Source: Pseudomonadota bacterium (GTDB lineage Bacteria; Myxococcota_A; Bradymonadia; UBA4248). Taken from it: a stretch of 5,909 bases of DNA. The stretch is from contig WQTY01000152.1 in assembly GCA_009786045.1 (NCBI GenBank), positions 1 to 5,909 of the forward strand, read 5' to 3'. The position numbers were made by a program, and so were the translations under genes. The notes beneath the pieces are model-generated. The model worked only from the letters and a program-made list of their open reading frames with translations. It ran no database searches and was not told the DNA's origin. How positions within the stretch are numbered: the first letter of the stretch is position 1; each line of letters starts with the position of its first letter. This document shows, piece by piece, positions 1-5,792 of this stretch.

Positions 1-1165
1 AGATGGGGTTGTCGATATCCAGGACGGCACCACTGCGCAGGGTGACGCGGTATTCGACACTTGGGGCGGTGAGGAGGATGCTCTGGTCGAATTCTCGTTC
101 GAGTCGCTCCTGGGTGATTTCAAGGTGGAGGAGACCCAGGAATCCGCAGCGGAAGCCCTGCCCAAGGATGGTCGATGAGTCTCGCGTGTAGACGAGTGCA
201 GCGTCGTTGAGTTTAAGCCGCTCCATGCTGTCGACGAGCTCGGGGAAATCGTCGGTGCTGAGGGGGTAGATGGAGCTGAAGACGACGGGTTTGACGTCTT
301 TGAAGCCGGCAAGCGGGGCGTTGCAGCCGCCTTCTTCATGGGTGATGGTGTCGCCGACGCGGGCTTCGGAGATGTTTTTGATGCCCGTAATGATGTAGCC
401 GACCTCGCCTGCGGCGAGAGATTTTCCGGGCACTTGCTTGAGCTGCATGGTACCCAGTTCCTCGACCTTGTAGACGGCGTTTGTCGACATGAGCCGGATG
501 CGATCGCCGGTTTTGATGCTGCCTTCGAAGAGGCGCACGTAGATGACAACGCCGCGGTAGGCATCGTACATCGAATCGAAGATGAGTGCCTGGAGGGGGA
601 GGTCGGGGGTACCGCCCGGGGCGGGCATGCGCTCGGCAACGGCTGCAAGAATTTCATCAATGCCGATGCCGGTTTTGGCGCTTGCCAGCAGGGCATCGCG
701 TGAATCCAGGCCGAGATCGCGGTCGATTTGCTCTTTGCACGCGTCGATGTCAGCGGCGGGCAGGTCGATCTTGTTGATAACGGGGATAATCTCAAGGTTG
801 TGTTCCATAGCCATATAGAGGTTGGCCAGGGTCTGGGCTTCGACGCCCTGGCTGGCGTCGATGAGGATGAGTGCGCCTTCGCATGAAGCCAGGGAACGGG
901 AAACTTCGTAGCTGAAATCGACGTGTCCCGGGGTGTCGATGAGGTTATAGATCATCTTGCGCCCGTCGGGTGTGGTGTAGGGGAGGCAAACGGTCTGGCT
1001 TTTGATGGTGATGCCGCGTTCGCGTTCGAGATCCATGCTGTCGAGGAGCTGATTGCGAAATTCGCGATCCGGCACGCCGAGCGTTTTTTGGATGATGCGG
1101 TCAGCCAGGGTCGATTTGCCGTGGTCGATGTGGGCGATGATGCAAAAGTTACGAATATTGTTCAT
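1..1165 (-). CDS. lepA: Elongation factor 4 (LepA), GTPase; 3' end cut by window edge
   Basis: Reading the minus strand from the ATG at 1165-1163 gives an uninterrupted frame of 388 codons to the left edge; a full LepA is about 600 residues, so domain III is partly present and the C-terminal domain is missing. Visible GTPase motifs in order: P-loop AHIDHGKST (residues 11-19), switch I RERGITI (48-54), DTPGH (77-81), NKID (131-134) and SAK (162-164). Further on are the LepA-type stretches KPVVFSSIYP, GFRCGFLGLLH and ERLEREFD, which separate it from EF-G, TetM or BipA. LepA is a ribosome-associated translational GTPase proposed to remobilise stalled or mistranslocated ribosomes and to help 30S assembly. 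The start is fixed by the conserved MNNIRNFCIIAHIDHGKST beginning; only a weak GGGAA lies just upstream. It is divergent from the gene at 1443. No frameshift or missing motif is seen. Confidence 0.97.
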   Translation of the reverse strand, partial: MNNIRNFCIIAHIDHGKSTLADRIIQKTLGVPDREFRNQLLDSMDLERERGITIKSQTVCLPYTTPDGRKMIYNLIDTPGHVDFSYEVSRSLASCEGALILIDASQGVEAQTLANLYMAMEHNLEIIPVINKIDLPAADIDACKEQIDRDLGLDSRDALLASAKTGIGIDEILAAVAERMPAPGGTPDLPLQALIFDSMYDAYRGVVIYVRLFEGSIKTGDRIRLMSTNAVYKVEELGTMQLKQVPGKSLAAGEVGYIITGIKNISEARVGDTITHEEGGCNAPLAGFKDVKPVVFSSIYPLSTDDFPELVDSMERLKLNDAALVYTRDSSTILGQGFRCGFLGLLHLEITQERLEREFDQSILLTAPSVEYRVTLRSGAVLDIDNPI

Positions 1166-1186
1166 GTTTCCCGTCTGGTCGTATGT

Positions 1187-1275
1187 AGGTCAGATCCGTA
1201 CACAAGCCGACGCCTTCTAGCCAATTCGTCGCTGTCGCGCAAGGTTGTTGTGCAGGAAGAGACGCAGGTCAGATC
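1187..1275. repeat. Two direct copies of AGGTCAGATC upstream of lepA
   Basis: AGGTCAGATC occurs exactly at 1187-1196 and 1266-1275, start-to-start 79 bp. The second copy runs into the perfect palindrome TCAGATCTGA (1269-1278). Both lie 22-113 bp upstream of the lepA start codon, where an operator could sit. The repeats are seen directly; a regulatory role is inference. Confidence 0.5.
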
Positions 1276-1340
1276 TGAGCAGTGAATAACTTTTGGCGTT
1301 AGTCCTTGATCTTTCGGTAAATTCTCCCTAGAAGCCGCCC

Positions 1341-1379
1341 CCGGTGACCGGTGGGAGTCGATGTGGGTTTTAAACTCAC
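1341..1379 (+). other. Two small hairpins in the leader of the 1443 gene
   Basis: CCGGTGACCGG (1341-1351) is a 5-bp inverted repeat around one base. GTGGGTT (1363-1369) can pair with AACTCAC (1373-1379), with one G-U pair, around a three-base loop. GGTG at 1350-1353 region and CACC at 1377-1380 offer an alternative pairing. They lie 64-102 nt before the ATG at 1443. They do not match a riboswitch class that I recognise. Confidence 0.3.
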
Positions 1380-1424
1380 CATGATTCGAGACGCTTCGTT
1401 AACGGTTATGGACAATTTTATTTC

Positions 1425-1429
1425 AGGAG
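1425..1429 (+). promoter_or_regulatory. Shine-Dalgarno candidate AGGAG for the 1443 gene
   Basis: AGGAG lies 13 nt before the ATG at 1443, longer than the usual 5-9, and 22 nt before the alternative in-frame ATG at 1452. It favours 1443 but does not settle the start. Confidence 0.45.
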
Positions 1430-1442
1430 TGGTGTACGGGAC

Positions 1443-2060
1443 ATGTTCGAGATGAACTGGCTGGAGATTTTTGGTTATATTGCGTCAATAACGATTGTGG
1501 TTTCGCTTTTGATGACGAGTATCAAAAAGCTTCGGATAATCAATGGGATAGGGGCTATTCTTTTTATCATTTATGCCTGGCTGATTGGGTCATTCCCGGC
1601 GGTATTGATGAACCTTGGGGCGCTCATCATCGACATCGTTCATTTGTATCGATTGTATCGTGTCAGGACGAGTTTTGAGCTCATTCCAGTAAAGCAGGGT
1701 GAGGCGTATTTTTCGTGGTTTATGAACAAGCACCTTGACGATATCAGGCTGTTTGATGCCGATCAGCGTTTTGAGTCGGCAGAGCAGCTCTTCTTCTACG
1801 TTCGCGACAACGAGGTCGCGGGTATTCTGGCATACAGCGTGATTGAATCCGGCAAGGTAGAGGTTTTTCTCGACTATGTGACACCGAAGTTCCGGGATTG
1901 TCGGATTGGCCGGTATTTCTTTGGGGAGAAGAATGCGTTTTTCAAGGAAGCCGGTATCCATGCCTTTGTGACTCGGACAACCAATCCCAAGCATGAGTCT
2001 TATTTGCGTCAGATCAATTTTAAAGAAGCATCCGAGGGGGTGTGGACGAAGTCCTATTAA
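1443..2060 (+). CDS. Membrane protein: YgjV-like N-terminus joined to a GNAT-type acetyltransferase-like domain
   Basis: The protein has 205 residues. Residues ~7-25, ~31-49 and ~51-69 are hydrophobic and look like three short membrane helices; the pattern (GYIAS, LRIINGIGAILFIIYAW, GSFPAVLMN) resembles the YgjV family of small inner membrane proteins. From ~75 on the chain is soluble and ends like a GNAT fold: VEVFLDYVTP, then R151-D-C-R-I-G-R157, which sits where GNATs bind the acetyl-CoA pyrophosphate, followed by a helix (YFFGEKNAFFKEAG) and a C-terminal TTNPKHESYLRQINFKEA segment typical of GNAT motif B. This predicts a membrane-anchored, cytoplasm-facing acyltransferase-like protein; the substrate is unknown. 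The canonical Q/RxxGxG/A is only loosely kept, so the domain may be catalytically weak. Transcribed alone, divergent from lepA and convergent with the 2280 gene. Codons look more AT-rich by eye than its neighbours'. Confidence 0.8.
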   Translation: MFEMNWLEIFGYIASITIVVSLLMTSIKKLRIINGIGAILFIIYAWLIGSFPAVLMNLGALIIDIVHLYRLYRVRTSFELIPVKQGEAYFSWFMNKHLDDIRLFDADQRFESAEQLFFYVRDNEVAGILAYSVIESGKVEVFLDYVTPKFRDCRIGRYFFGEKNAFFKEAGIHAFVTRTTNPKHESYLRQINFKEASEGVWTKSY

Positions 2061-2170
2061 GGTACAGTTAGATGATGTGTCGTTTGGAAACGAACAGAGG
2101 TGTAGAGCTGCTCGAAGCTTTCCTGCTCTTCGCTCGTCTCGGAGCTATCGATTGACCTGTCTTGCCTTTG

Positions 2171-2239
2171 CCTGCAATGCGAAGTATGTGGCTTCAGACG
2201 CAGCACTCTGCCACTTCACCCCCTGCGATACGAAGTATC
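2171..2239. repeat. Degenerate direct repeat sharing the CGAAGTAT core
   Basis: The 18 bp at 2171-2188 (CCTGCAATGCGAAGTATG) match 2222-2239 (CCTGCGATACGAAGTATC) at 15 positions. The second copy is the left arm, loop and part of the right arm of the perfect hairpin at 2217-2249; the first has lost that symmetry. GTGGC (2188-2192) can instead pair with GCCAC (2210-2214). This looks like a decayed earlier copy of the hairpin. Confidence 0.5.
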
Positions 2240-2249
2240 GCAGGGGGTG
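2217..2249. terminator. Perfect 15-bp hairpin between convergent genes; possible bidirectional terminator
   Basis: CACCCCCTGCGATAC (2217-2231) is the exact reverse complement of GTATCGCAGGGGGTG (2235-2249), with loop GAA. It lies 157 nt after the stop of the 2060 gene and 31 nt past the stop of the minus-strand Yip1 gene, where transcripts from both sides meet. There is no U-tract on either strand directly after the stem, so it is not a textbook intrinsic terminator. It could be a dispersed palindromic repeat that blocks read-through or protects 3' ends. Confidence 0.45.
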
Positions 2250-2271
2250 TGGGGGAACGAGTTCCCCCACA
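2248..2271. repeat. Second perfect hairpin, 11-bp stem, abutting the first
   Basis: TGTGGGGGAAC (2248-2258) pairs perfectly with GTTCCCCCACA (2261-2271) around GA. It shares bases 2248-2249 with the preceding stem, so the two hairpins are directly stacked or compete. It ends eight bases before the TAA of the minus-strand gene at 2282-2280. Its right edge carries the motif also seen near 4203 and 5816. Confidence 0.7.
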
Positions 2272-2279
2272 AAATAGGG

Positions 2280-3269
2280 TTATTTTTGGAAGGCCTGTGC
2301 CAGGAGTGGCAGGAGAATGGGCAGCGCCCCCCAGAAGCACAGGAGCAGCCCGCAGAACAGGCCAGTGAGGATGGGGGCAAATTTTTCCTTGATATTGAGG
2401 TAGTTAAGCATGCCGGCGCCCATGATAACGAAGGCATAGGGCATGGCGAGGAAGTCGAAGGCACTGGCAAGGTAGGGGATTGGGATGAGCCCGAGGATGC
2501 CGACGAAAAGAATGGGTGTCAGGCTGTAGGCGACAAAGCGCAGTGACTTTCCGTAGTTGAATCCGCTGCCGGTGAGGGCCATGACGCCTGCAAACACGAG
2601 TGCCAGTGTCCAGGTCAGGATGAAGATGAGGAAGGCCTGGATGCAGGCATAGAGAAGGGCACTGAGTACGACGGCATCGGGCATGAGGATGGCGCCGACG
2701 AAGGATGCAATGGCACGCAAAAGGACGAGAACCGTCAGATGCGGCCAGTGAATTTGCAGGAGCGTGGCAGAGTGCTCGGTTTGTGTTTTCCAGAAGTAGG
2801 ATGGCCGGACGATGATCGTGGCGAGATCGCGCAGAAATCGGGAGAAAGGAGGCTGGGCTGCGTAGGTCAGGCTGGCCTGGGTGCTGGTGGCGTAGGCTTC
2901 TTCTTTGCCGGAGGTTTCGTAGCTGGCATAGCGCTTGACATCGACGTTGTAAAATTCCTGAGGGGGCTCTTCGGGCTGTGGTGTCTCCTCCTGGGCTGCA
3001 TCCAAAGACTGGGCTGCATCCAAAGATGATGCGGGGTCTTCAGGCGCATGTTCGTGGGAAGGGGTTGACAAGGGCAACAAGATGGTGACCCGGGCTGCTT
3101 CAGGATCATGCTCATGGGAGAGGGCCGCCTCGTGCTCTGAGTCGCTGTGTTGCTCTGAGTCGCTGTGTTGCTCTGAGCTGTTGTCGTCCTTTATGGATGC
3201 AGAGCGTATCTCGTTTGTGTCGTCGCTGTGCAGATCGGATGGGGAAGGGTTAGAATGGATGTCGTTCAT
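2280..3269 (-). CDS. Yip1-family five-helix membrane protein with acidic, repeat-bearing N-terminal tail
   Basis: From the ATG at 3269-3267 the protein has 329 residues. Residues 1 to ~150 are polar, acidic and low in complexity (Ser, Glu, His, Asp, Pro), with EQHSDS twice (33-44), SLDAAQ twice (82-93) and SHEH twice (51-54, 71-74); this part is probably disordered and cytoplasmic. The C-terminal half has five membrane segments at ~177-197, ~206-232, ~246-263, ~268-290 and ~299-322, with the spacing and the ...YGKSLRFVAYSLTPILFVGILGLIPIPYL... pattern of Yip1-domain proteins. Bacterial members have no established function. It follows efp on the same strand, 77 nt after its stop, and is probably co-transcribed. 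A TTG at 3341 in the same frame would add 24 residues, starting 5 nt after efp; neither start has a clear Shine-Dalgarno, and ATG is preferred. The stop TAA touches the hairpin repeat. Confidence 0.85.
   Translation of the reverse strand: MNDIHSNPSPSDLHSDDTNEIRSASIKDDNSSEQHSDSEQHSDSEHEAALSHEHDPEAARVTILLPLSTPSHEHAPEDPASSLDAAQSLDAAQEETPQPEEPPQEFYNVDVKRYASYETSGKEEAYATSTQASLTYAAQPPFSRFLRDLATIIVRPSYFWKTQTEHSATLLQIHWPHLTVLVLLRAIASFVGAILMPDAVVLSALLYACIQAFLIFILTWTLALVFAGVMALTGSGFNYGKSLRFVAYSLTPILFVGILGLIPIPYLASAFDFLAMPYAFVIMGAGMLNYLNIKEKFAPILTGLFCGLLLCFWGALPILLPLLAQAFQK
2991..3026. repeat. 18-bp tandem repeat, two exact copies, inside the Yip1-family gene
   Basis: CTGGGCTGCATCCAAAGA stands at 2991-3008 and again, unchanged, at 3009-3026. 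It is in frame and encodes SLDAAQ twice in the disordered tail. Identical DNA suggests a recent duplication. Confidence 0.9.
3133..3177. repeat. 18-bp tandem repeat, 2.5 copies, inside the Yip1-family gene
   Basis: TGCTCTGAGTCGCTGTGT occupies 3133-3150 and 3151-3168 exactly, followed by nine matching bases to 3177. It encodes the acidic EQHSDS unit. The length of 18 bp keeps the frame when copy number changes. Confidence 0.9.
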
Positions 3270-3346
3270 GTTTTGTATGAGATAAGGCGCAGCAGGCGCC
3301 GTTTGACACGCCGCCTTTGGCGCATGGTGGTTGAATGGCAAAAATA

Positions 3347-3913
3347 CTAAGCTCGCTTGATATAGCGTGCTTCGCGGGTATCAATGATGAGGAGGGTATC
3401 CTGTTCGATGAAGAGGGGAACCTGAACTTCAAGGCCTGTTTCGAGTTTGGCGGATTTTGTCGTGTTGGTGACGGTATCGCCCTTGACTGCGGGTTCGCAC
3501 TCAACGACGCGCAAGGTAACCGTGTTGGCGATTTCGAGCCCGATGGGGTTGCCGTCATGGAGCATGACGCGCAGATTATCCCCTTCTCGAAGGAACTGGA
3601 GCTCGTAGGCAATATCCTCACCGGGAATCGATATCTGCTCGTAGGTGTCCGTGTTCATGAAAATGTAGTTTTCCTGATTTTCATGATAAAGATACTGGCA
3701 GGGAATGACTTCGAAGTTTGGCACATCCACACGATCGCCGGCTTTGTACGTCTTTTGCAGGAGCTGTTTGGTACGGATATTTTTGGCTTTAATTTTAACG
3801 AGCGTGGCGCCGCCGCGCGCTGAAGGCGTCTGGACGGCTGTATCCAGAACGGTATAGGGGTCACCATCGAGGAGAAAGAGGAAACCTCGTTTCAGATCGT
3901 TGCTGGTTGGCAT
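3347..3913 (-). CDS. efp: Elongation factor P, arginine-tip type
   Basis: The 188-residue protein has the usual EF-P length and three domains: KOW-like domain I (~1-65), OB domain II (~66-130) and OB domain III (~131-188). The C-terminal signature KSAKLETGLEVQVPLFIEQDT and the ending DTREARYIKRA are characteristic. EF-P binds between the P and E sites of the ribosome and rescues stalling at polyproline codons. The domain I loop reads TPSARGGATLVKIK, placing Arg33 where E. coli EF-P has the lysine modified by EpmA; SARG loops also occur in the EfpL/YeiP paralogue and in several other bacterial EF-Ps. The start ATG at 3913-3911 is chosen because AAGGA lies seven bases upstream; the ATG at 3919 would leave only one base. 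The frame stays open to 4573 upstream, but that part shows no family similarity. It leads the pair with the Yip1-family gene and is divergent from phoH. Confidence 0.96.
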   Translation of the reverse strand: MPTSNDLKRGFLFLLDGDPYTVLDTAVQTPSARGGATLVKIKAKNIRTKQLLQKTYKAGDRVDVPNFEVIPCQYLYHENQENYIFMNTDTYEQISIPGEDIAYELQFLREGDNLRVMLHDGNPIGLEIANTVTLRVVECEPAVKGDTVTNTTKSAKLETGLEVQVPLFIEQDTLLIIDTREARYIKRA

Positions 3914-3920
3914 GCGCATT

Positions 3921-3926
3921 TCCTTT
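3921..3926 (-). promoter_or_regulatory. Shine-Dalgarno of efp (AAAGGA)
   Basis: On the minus strand AAAGGA spans 3926-3921, leaving seven bases before the ATG at 3913. It decides the start between the two closely spaced ATGs at 3919 and 3913. Confidence 0.75.
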
Positions 3927-4071
3927 GGGAAGAGGTCGTTGTTTTGCGACAGAGTATCGACAAGGGGAGTTATTATGTTGAATTCGAGAAACATGGCTTC
4001 GGCCCTTGAGGTGCGCCATGTTAATTTTTGCCGTATGGCGTGGCAAGGGAAATCGTTTGCAATACTGCCGC

Positions 4072-4087
4072 ATTGCTTTAGAGCAAT
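4072..4087. repeat. Small hairpin ATTGCT-TTAG-AGCAAT
   Basis: A perfect 6-bp inverted repeat with a four-base loop. It could be an operator-like dyad or chance; it lies 159 bp upstream of the efp start. Confidence 0.3.
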
Positions 4088-4149
4088 AAGCGTTGCCTTT
4101 GGATGAGAATGGCTGGAATGCCAATTGGGACTTCCTTTGCTGGCATAAC

Positions 4150-4197
4150 CTCCCTTTCTGAGGGAGTGGCCGGCATCCCCTTGGAGAGAGGGATGCC
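4150..4197. repeat. Two adjacent hairpins upstream of PIN-PhoH
   Basis: CTCCCT (4150-4155) pairs with AGGGAG (4161-4166) around a five-base loop. Immediately after, GGCATCCC (4172-4179) pairs with GGGATGCC (4190-4197) around ten bases. GTGG (4166-4169) and CCAC (4202-4205) could close an outer stem. The arrangement parallels the double hairpin at 2217-2271, including the motif at its right edge. Confidence 0.55.
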
Positions 4198-4201
4198 TCC
4201 T

Positions 4202-4218
4202 CCACAGAAAATAGGGTT
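4202..4218 (-). repeat. Dispersed edge motif, copy 2
   Basis: CCACAGAAAATAGGGTT (4202-4218) matches CCACAAAATAGGGTT (2267-2281) except for two extra bases. In both places the motif follows a hairpin pair. A related plus-strand copy is TTTTGTGGGGGG at 5816-5827. Confidence 0.45.
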
Positions 4219-4284
4219 TGCATGGAATCCTGGAATGTATCATGGTGGCGCGTGGTGTGGGGGGATATCGGCCTGAGTATTGTT

Positions 4285-4290
4285 GAAGGA
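4285..4290 (+). promoter_or_regulatory. Shine-Dalgarno of the PIN-PhoH gene (GAAGGA)
   Basis: GAAGGA lies ten bases before the ATG at 4301, and a purine-rich stretch fills the gap. It supports ATG 4301 over the in-frame TTG at 4280, which lies upstream of this site. Confidence 0.6.
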
Positions 4291-4300
4291 AAGAGAGCGT

Positions 4301-5713
4301 ATGATTTCTGGCAGATTGAAGAATTTTGTACTCGACACGAATGTCGTCTTGCACGATCCGCAGGCGATCACGAAGTTTGGCGATAACAACGTGATTATTC
4401 CGATCTATGTGGTGGAGGAGGTAGACAACTTCAAGCGTCAGCTCAATGAGCTTGGGCGCGCGGCGCGTCATTTCAGCCGTATGCTGGATGAGTTTCGCCT
4501 GCAGGGCAGTCTTGCGCAGGGTGTTCGCATGGCAAACGGCGGAACCATTCGCGTTTTGCCGACGCTGCGGCAATACCTGCCAAAGGATGGCCTTGCCTCA
4601 AGCAAGGAGTCTCCCGATACGCTCATCATGGGTGTTGCGCTCCGGCTGAAAGCCGAGGAGCCGGATATCCCCTGCATTTTCATTACGAAGGATACGAATT
4701 TGCGCATTCGTGCCGATGGCATGGGCCTTGACACGGAGAATTACGAGGAGCGCGGCGTGTCCATCGACGATCTGTATCCCGGCGCCATAGAGCTTCGCGT
4801 CGATGCTGACATTATCGACGAGCTTTACAACGCACGTGAGGTGACGCTCAACTTTTCGCCATCGCAGGAAGCGAACATGGCCTTTGAGTGCGCCGAACTC
4901 ACAGGTGACATCGAAGACGCCAGGAAATATCTGTATCCAAACGAGTATGTGCGTCTGGTCAATCGTCATGAAGAGAGCCATACGGCGATGGCGCGTCTTT
5001 TGCCACAACAGAATAAACTCGTTTCGCTGATAACGACGCGCCATGGGTTCAGCGGCTGCTGGGGCATCAAGCCGCGCAATAAAGAGCAGCACTTTGCGCT
5101 CGATTGCCTGCTCGACGACAACATCAAGCTCGTTACTCTCCTTGGCAAGGCCGGCACCGGAAAGACGCTGGTAGCGCTTGCGGCGGGTTTGCAGAAAGCC
5201 TCCGAGGAACAGACCTACAGCAAACTCCTGGTGGCGCGGCCAATCTTCCCCCTGGGCAAGGATGTGGGCTACCTCCCGGGCAGCATCGAAGACAAGCTCA
5301 ACCCATGGATGCAGCCGATCTTCGATAATGTTGAGTTTCTGATGGGGCTCAATGAAGAGGACAAGCGCCGGGGACGCCGCAGCTATCGCGAGCTCATCGA
5401 CATGGGCATGCTTCAGATCGAGGCCCTGACCTATATTCGCGGCCGTTCGATTCCAAACCAGTACATCATCATTGATGAGGCGCAGAATCTGACGCCGCAT
5501 GAGGTCAAAACGATCATCACGCGCGTTGGGCAGGGCACAAAAGTCGTCCTGACAGGCGATCCTTACCAAATTGACAATCCCTACGTCGATGCCGAAAGCA
5601 ACGGGCTGAGCTATGTCATCAACAAGTTTAAGGGCATAGACATTGCCGCGACCGTCACCCTGACCAAGGGCGAGCGATCGAAACTTGCCGAGATTGCCTC
5701 AAACCTTTTGTAG
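4301..5713 (+). CDS. PIN-PhoH protein (PhoH2/YlaK type): nuclease domain plus PhoH ATPase
   Basis: The 470-residue protein is complete. The N-terminal PIN domain (~7-145) shows the acidic set expected for a metal-dependent RNase: D12 in FVLDTNVVLHD, E39/E40 in VVEEVDNF, D106 in SPDTLIMG and D131 in TKDTNLRIRA. A linker (~150-255) leads to the PhoH P-loop NTPase: Walker A GKAGTGKT (282-289), the PhoH-specific EDKLNPWMQPIFDN, Walker B with DEAQ (392-395) in YIIIDEAQNLTPHE, and TGDPYQID (from 418). The end GERSKLAEIASNLL is typical. Members studied in mycobacteria act as RNA helicase/endoribonuclease and are paired with a PhoAT antitoxin-like peptide; others, such as Bacillus YlaK, stand alone. 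All expected catalytic residues are present, so activity is plausible. It is divergent from efp, has a clear ATG and a Shine-Dalgarno, and no frameshift. Presumed cytoplasmic. Confidence 0.95.
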   Translation: MISGRLKNFVLDTNVVLHDPQAITKFGDNNVIIPIYVVEEVDNFKRQLNELGRAARHFSRMLDEFRLQGSLAQGVRMANGGTIRVLPTLRQYLPKDGLASSKESPDTLIMGVALRLKAEEPDIPCIFITKDTNLRIRADGMGLDTENYEERGVSIDDLYPGAIELRVDADIIDELYNAREVTLNFSPSQEANMAFECAELTGDIEDARKYLYPNEYVRLVNRHEESHTAMARLLPQQNKLVSLITTRHGFSGCWGIKPRNKEQHFALDCLLDDNIKLVTLLGKAGTGKTLVALAAGLQKASEEQTYSKLLVARPIFPLGKDVGYLPGSIEDKLNPWMQPIFDNVEFLMGLNEEDKRRGRRSYRELIDMGMLQIEALTYIRGRSIPNQYIIIDEAQNLTPHEVKTIITRVGQGTKVVLTGDPYQIDNPYVDAESNGLSYVINKFKGIDIAATVTLTKGERSKLAEIASNLL

Positions 5714-5733
5714 ACCATTGCGTATTTACCATT

Positions 5734-5792
5734 AGCGGGCGACCGGGACGTAAGAGCGGGCGACCGGGACGTAAGAGCGGGCGACCGGGACG
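5734..5792. repeat. 21-bp tandem repeat, 2.8 copies
   Basis: Two identical 21-bp units lie at 5734-5754 and 5755-5775, followed by the first 17 bases of a third at 5776-5792. Each contains GCGGGCGACCGGGACG; the full units end in TAAG. The third copy continues into a palindrome instead. It starts 20 bp after the phoH stop. There are no spacers, so it is not a CRISPR. Confidence 0.95.

Larger units (their letters stand above)
1166..1442. promoter_or_regulatory. Divergent intergenic region between lepA and the YgjV/GNAT gene
   Basis: The 277 bp separate two genes read away from each other, so promoters for both must lie here. The best plus-strand candidate is TTGATC (1306-1311), a 17-bp spacer and TAGAAG (1329-1334), each about 4/6 to the sigma70 consensus, which is weak. 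No convincing lepA promoter was found by eye. A repeat pair, a palindrome and two hairpins are listed separately. Region boundaries are sure; the promoter call is not. Confidence 0.35.
3914..4300. other. 387-bp divergent intergenic region between efp and the PIN-PhoH gene
   Basis: No supported gene is seen here, although two reading frames on the minus strand stay open. It must hold the promoters of both flanking genes. A minus-strand -10-like CATAAT lies near 3978-3973. A plus-strand candidate for phoH is TTTGCA (4217-4222), a 15-bp spacer and TATCAT (4238-4243); both are weak. The region carries the hairpins listed below and a copy of the dispersed motif. CGCCAT (4014-4019) and ATGGCG (4035-4040) form a further inverted pair 15 bp apart. 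Confidence 0.4.

Noticed and set aside
338..703. 121-codon plus-strand frame, and a similar one at 923-1285
   Set aside because: Both are antisense to lepA, whose GTPase motifs run unbroken through the region.
1321..1380. Riboswitch ahead of the membrane GNAT gene
   Set aside because: Two small hairpins are present, but none of the conserved cores I know (TPP, cobalamin, SAM, FMN, c-di-GMP and others) is recognisable.
2100..2277. Plus-strand frame 1993-2277 as a small gene
   Set aside because: It overlaps the end of the 1443 gene, runs through both hairpins and has no ribosome site or plausible composition.
3270..3341. TTG start for the Yip1-family protein at 3341
   Set aside because: It would sit five bases after efp with no Shine-Dalgarno, and the added 24 residues look unlike a conserved start; it cannot be fully excluded.
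3335..3823. 162-codon plus-strand frame
   Set aside because: It is antisense to efp and has no domain signal.
3914..4573. Long N-terminal extension of the efp frame
   Set aside because: EF-P begins near MPTSNDL; the upstream residues have no family similarity, cross the divergent promoter region and overlap the start of phoH. The Shine-Dalgarno fixes the start at 3913.
4598..5569. 323-codon open frame on the minus strand inside the PIN-PhoH gene
   Set aside because: It lies wholly antisense to a gene with intact motifs, has no recognisable domain or ribosome site, and long antisense frames are expected with this codon bias.
5734..5792. CRISPR array
   Set aside because: The 21-bp units are directly adjacent with no spacers, and no cas gene is present.
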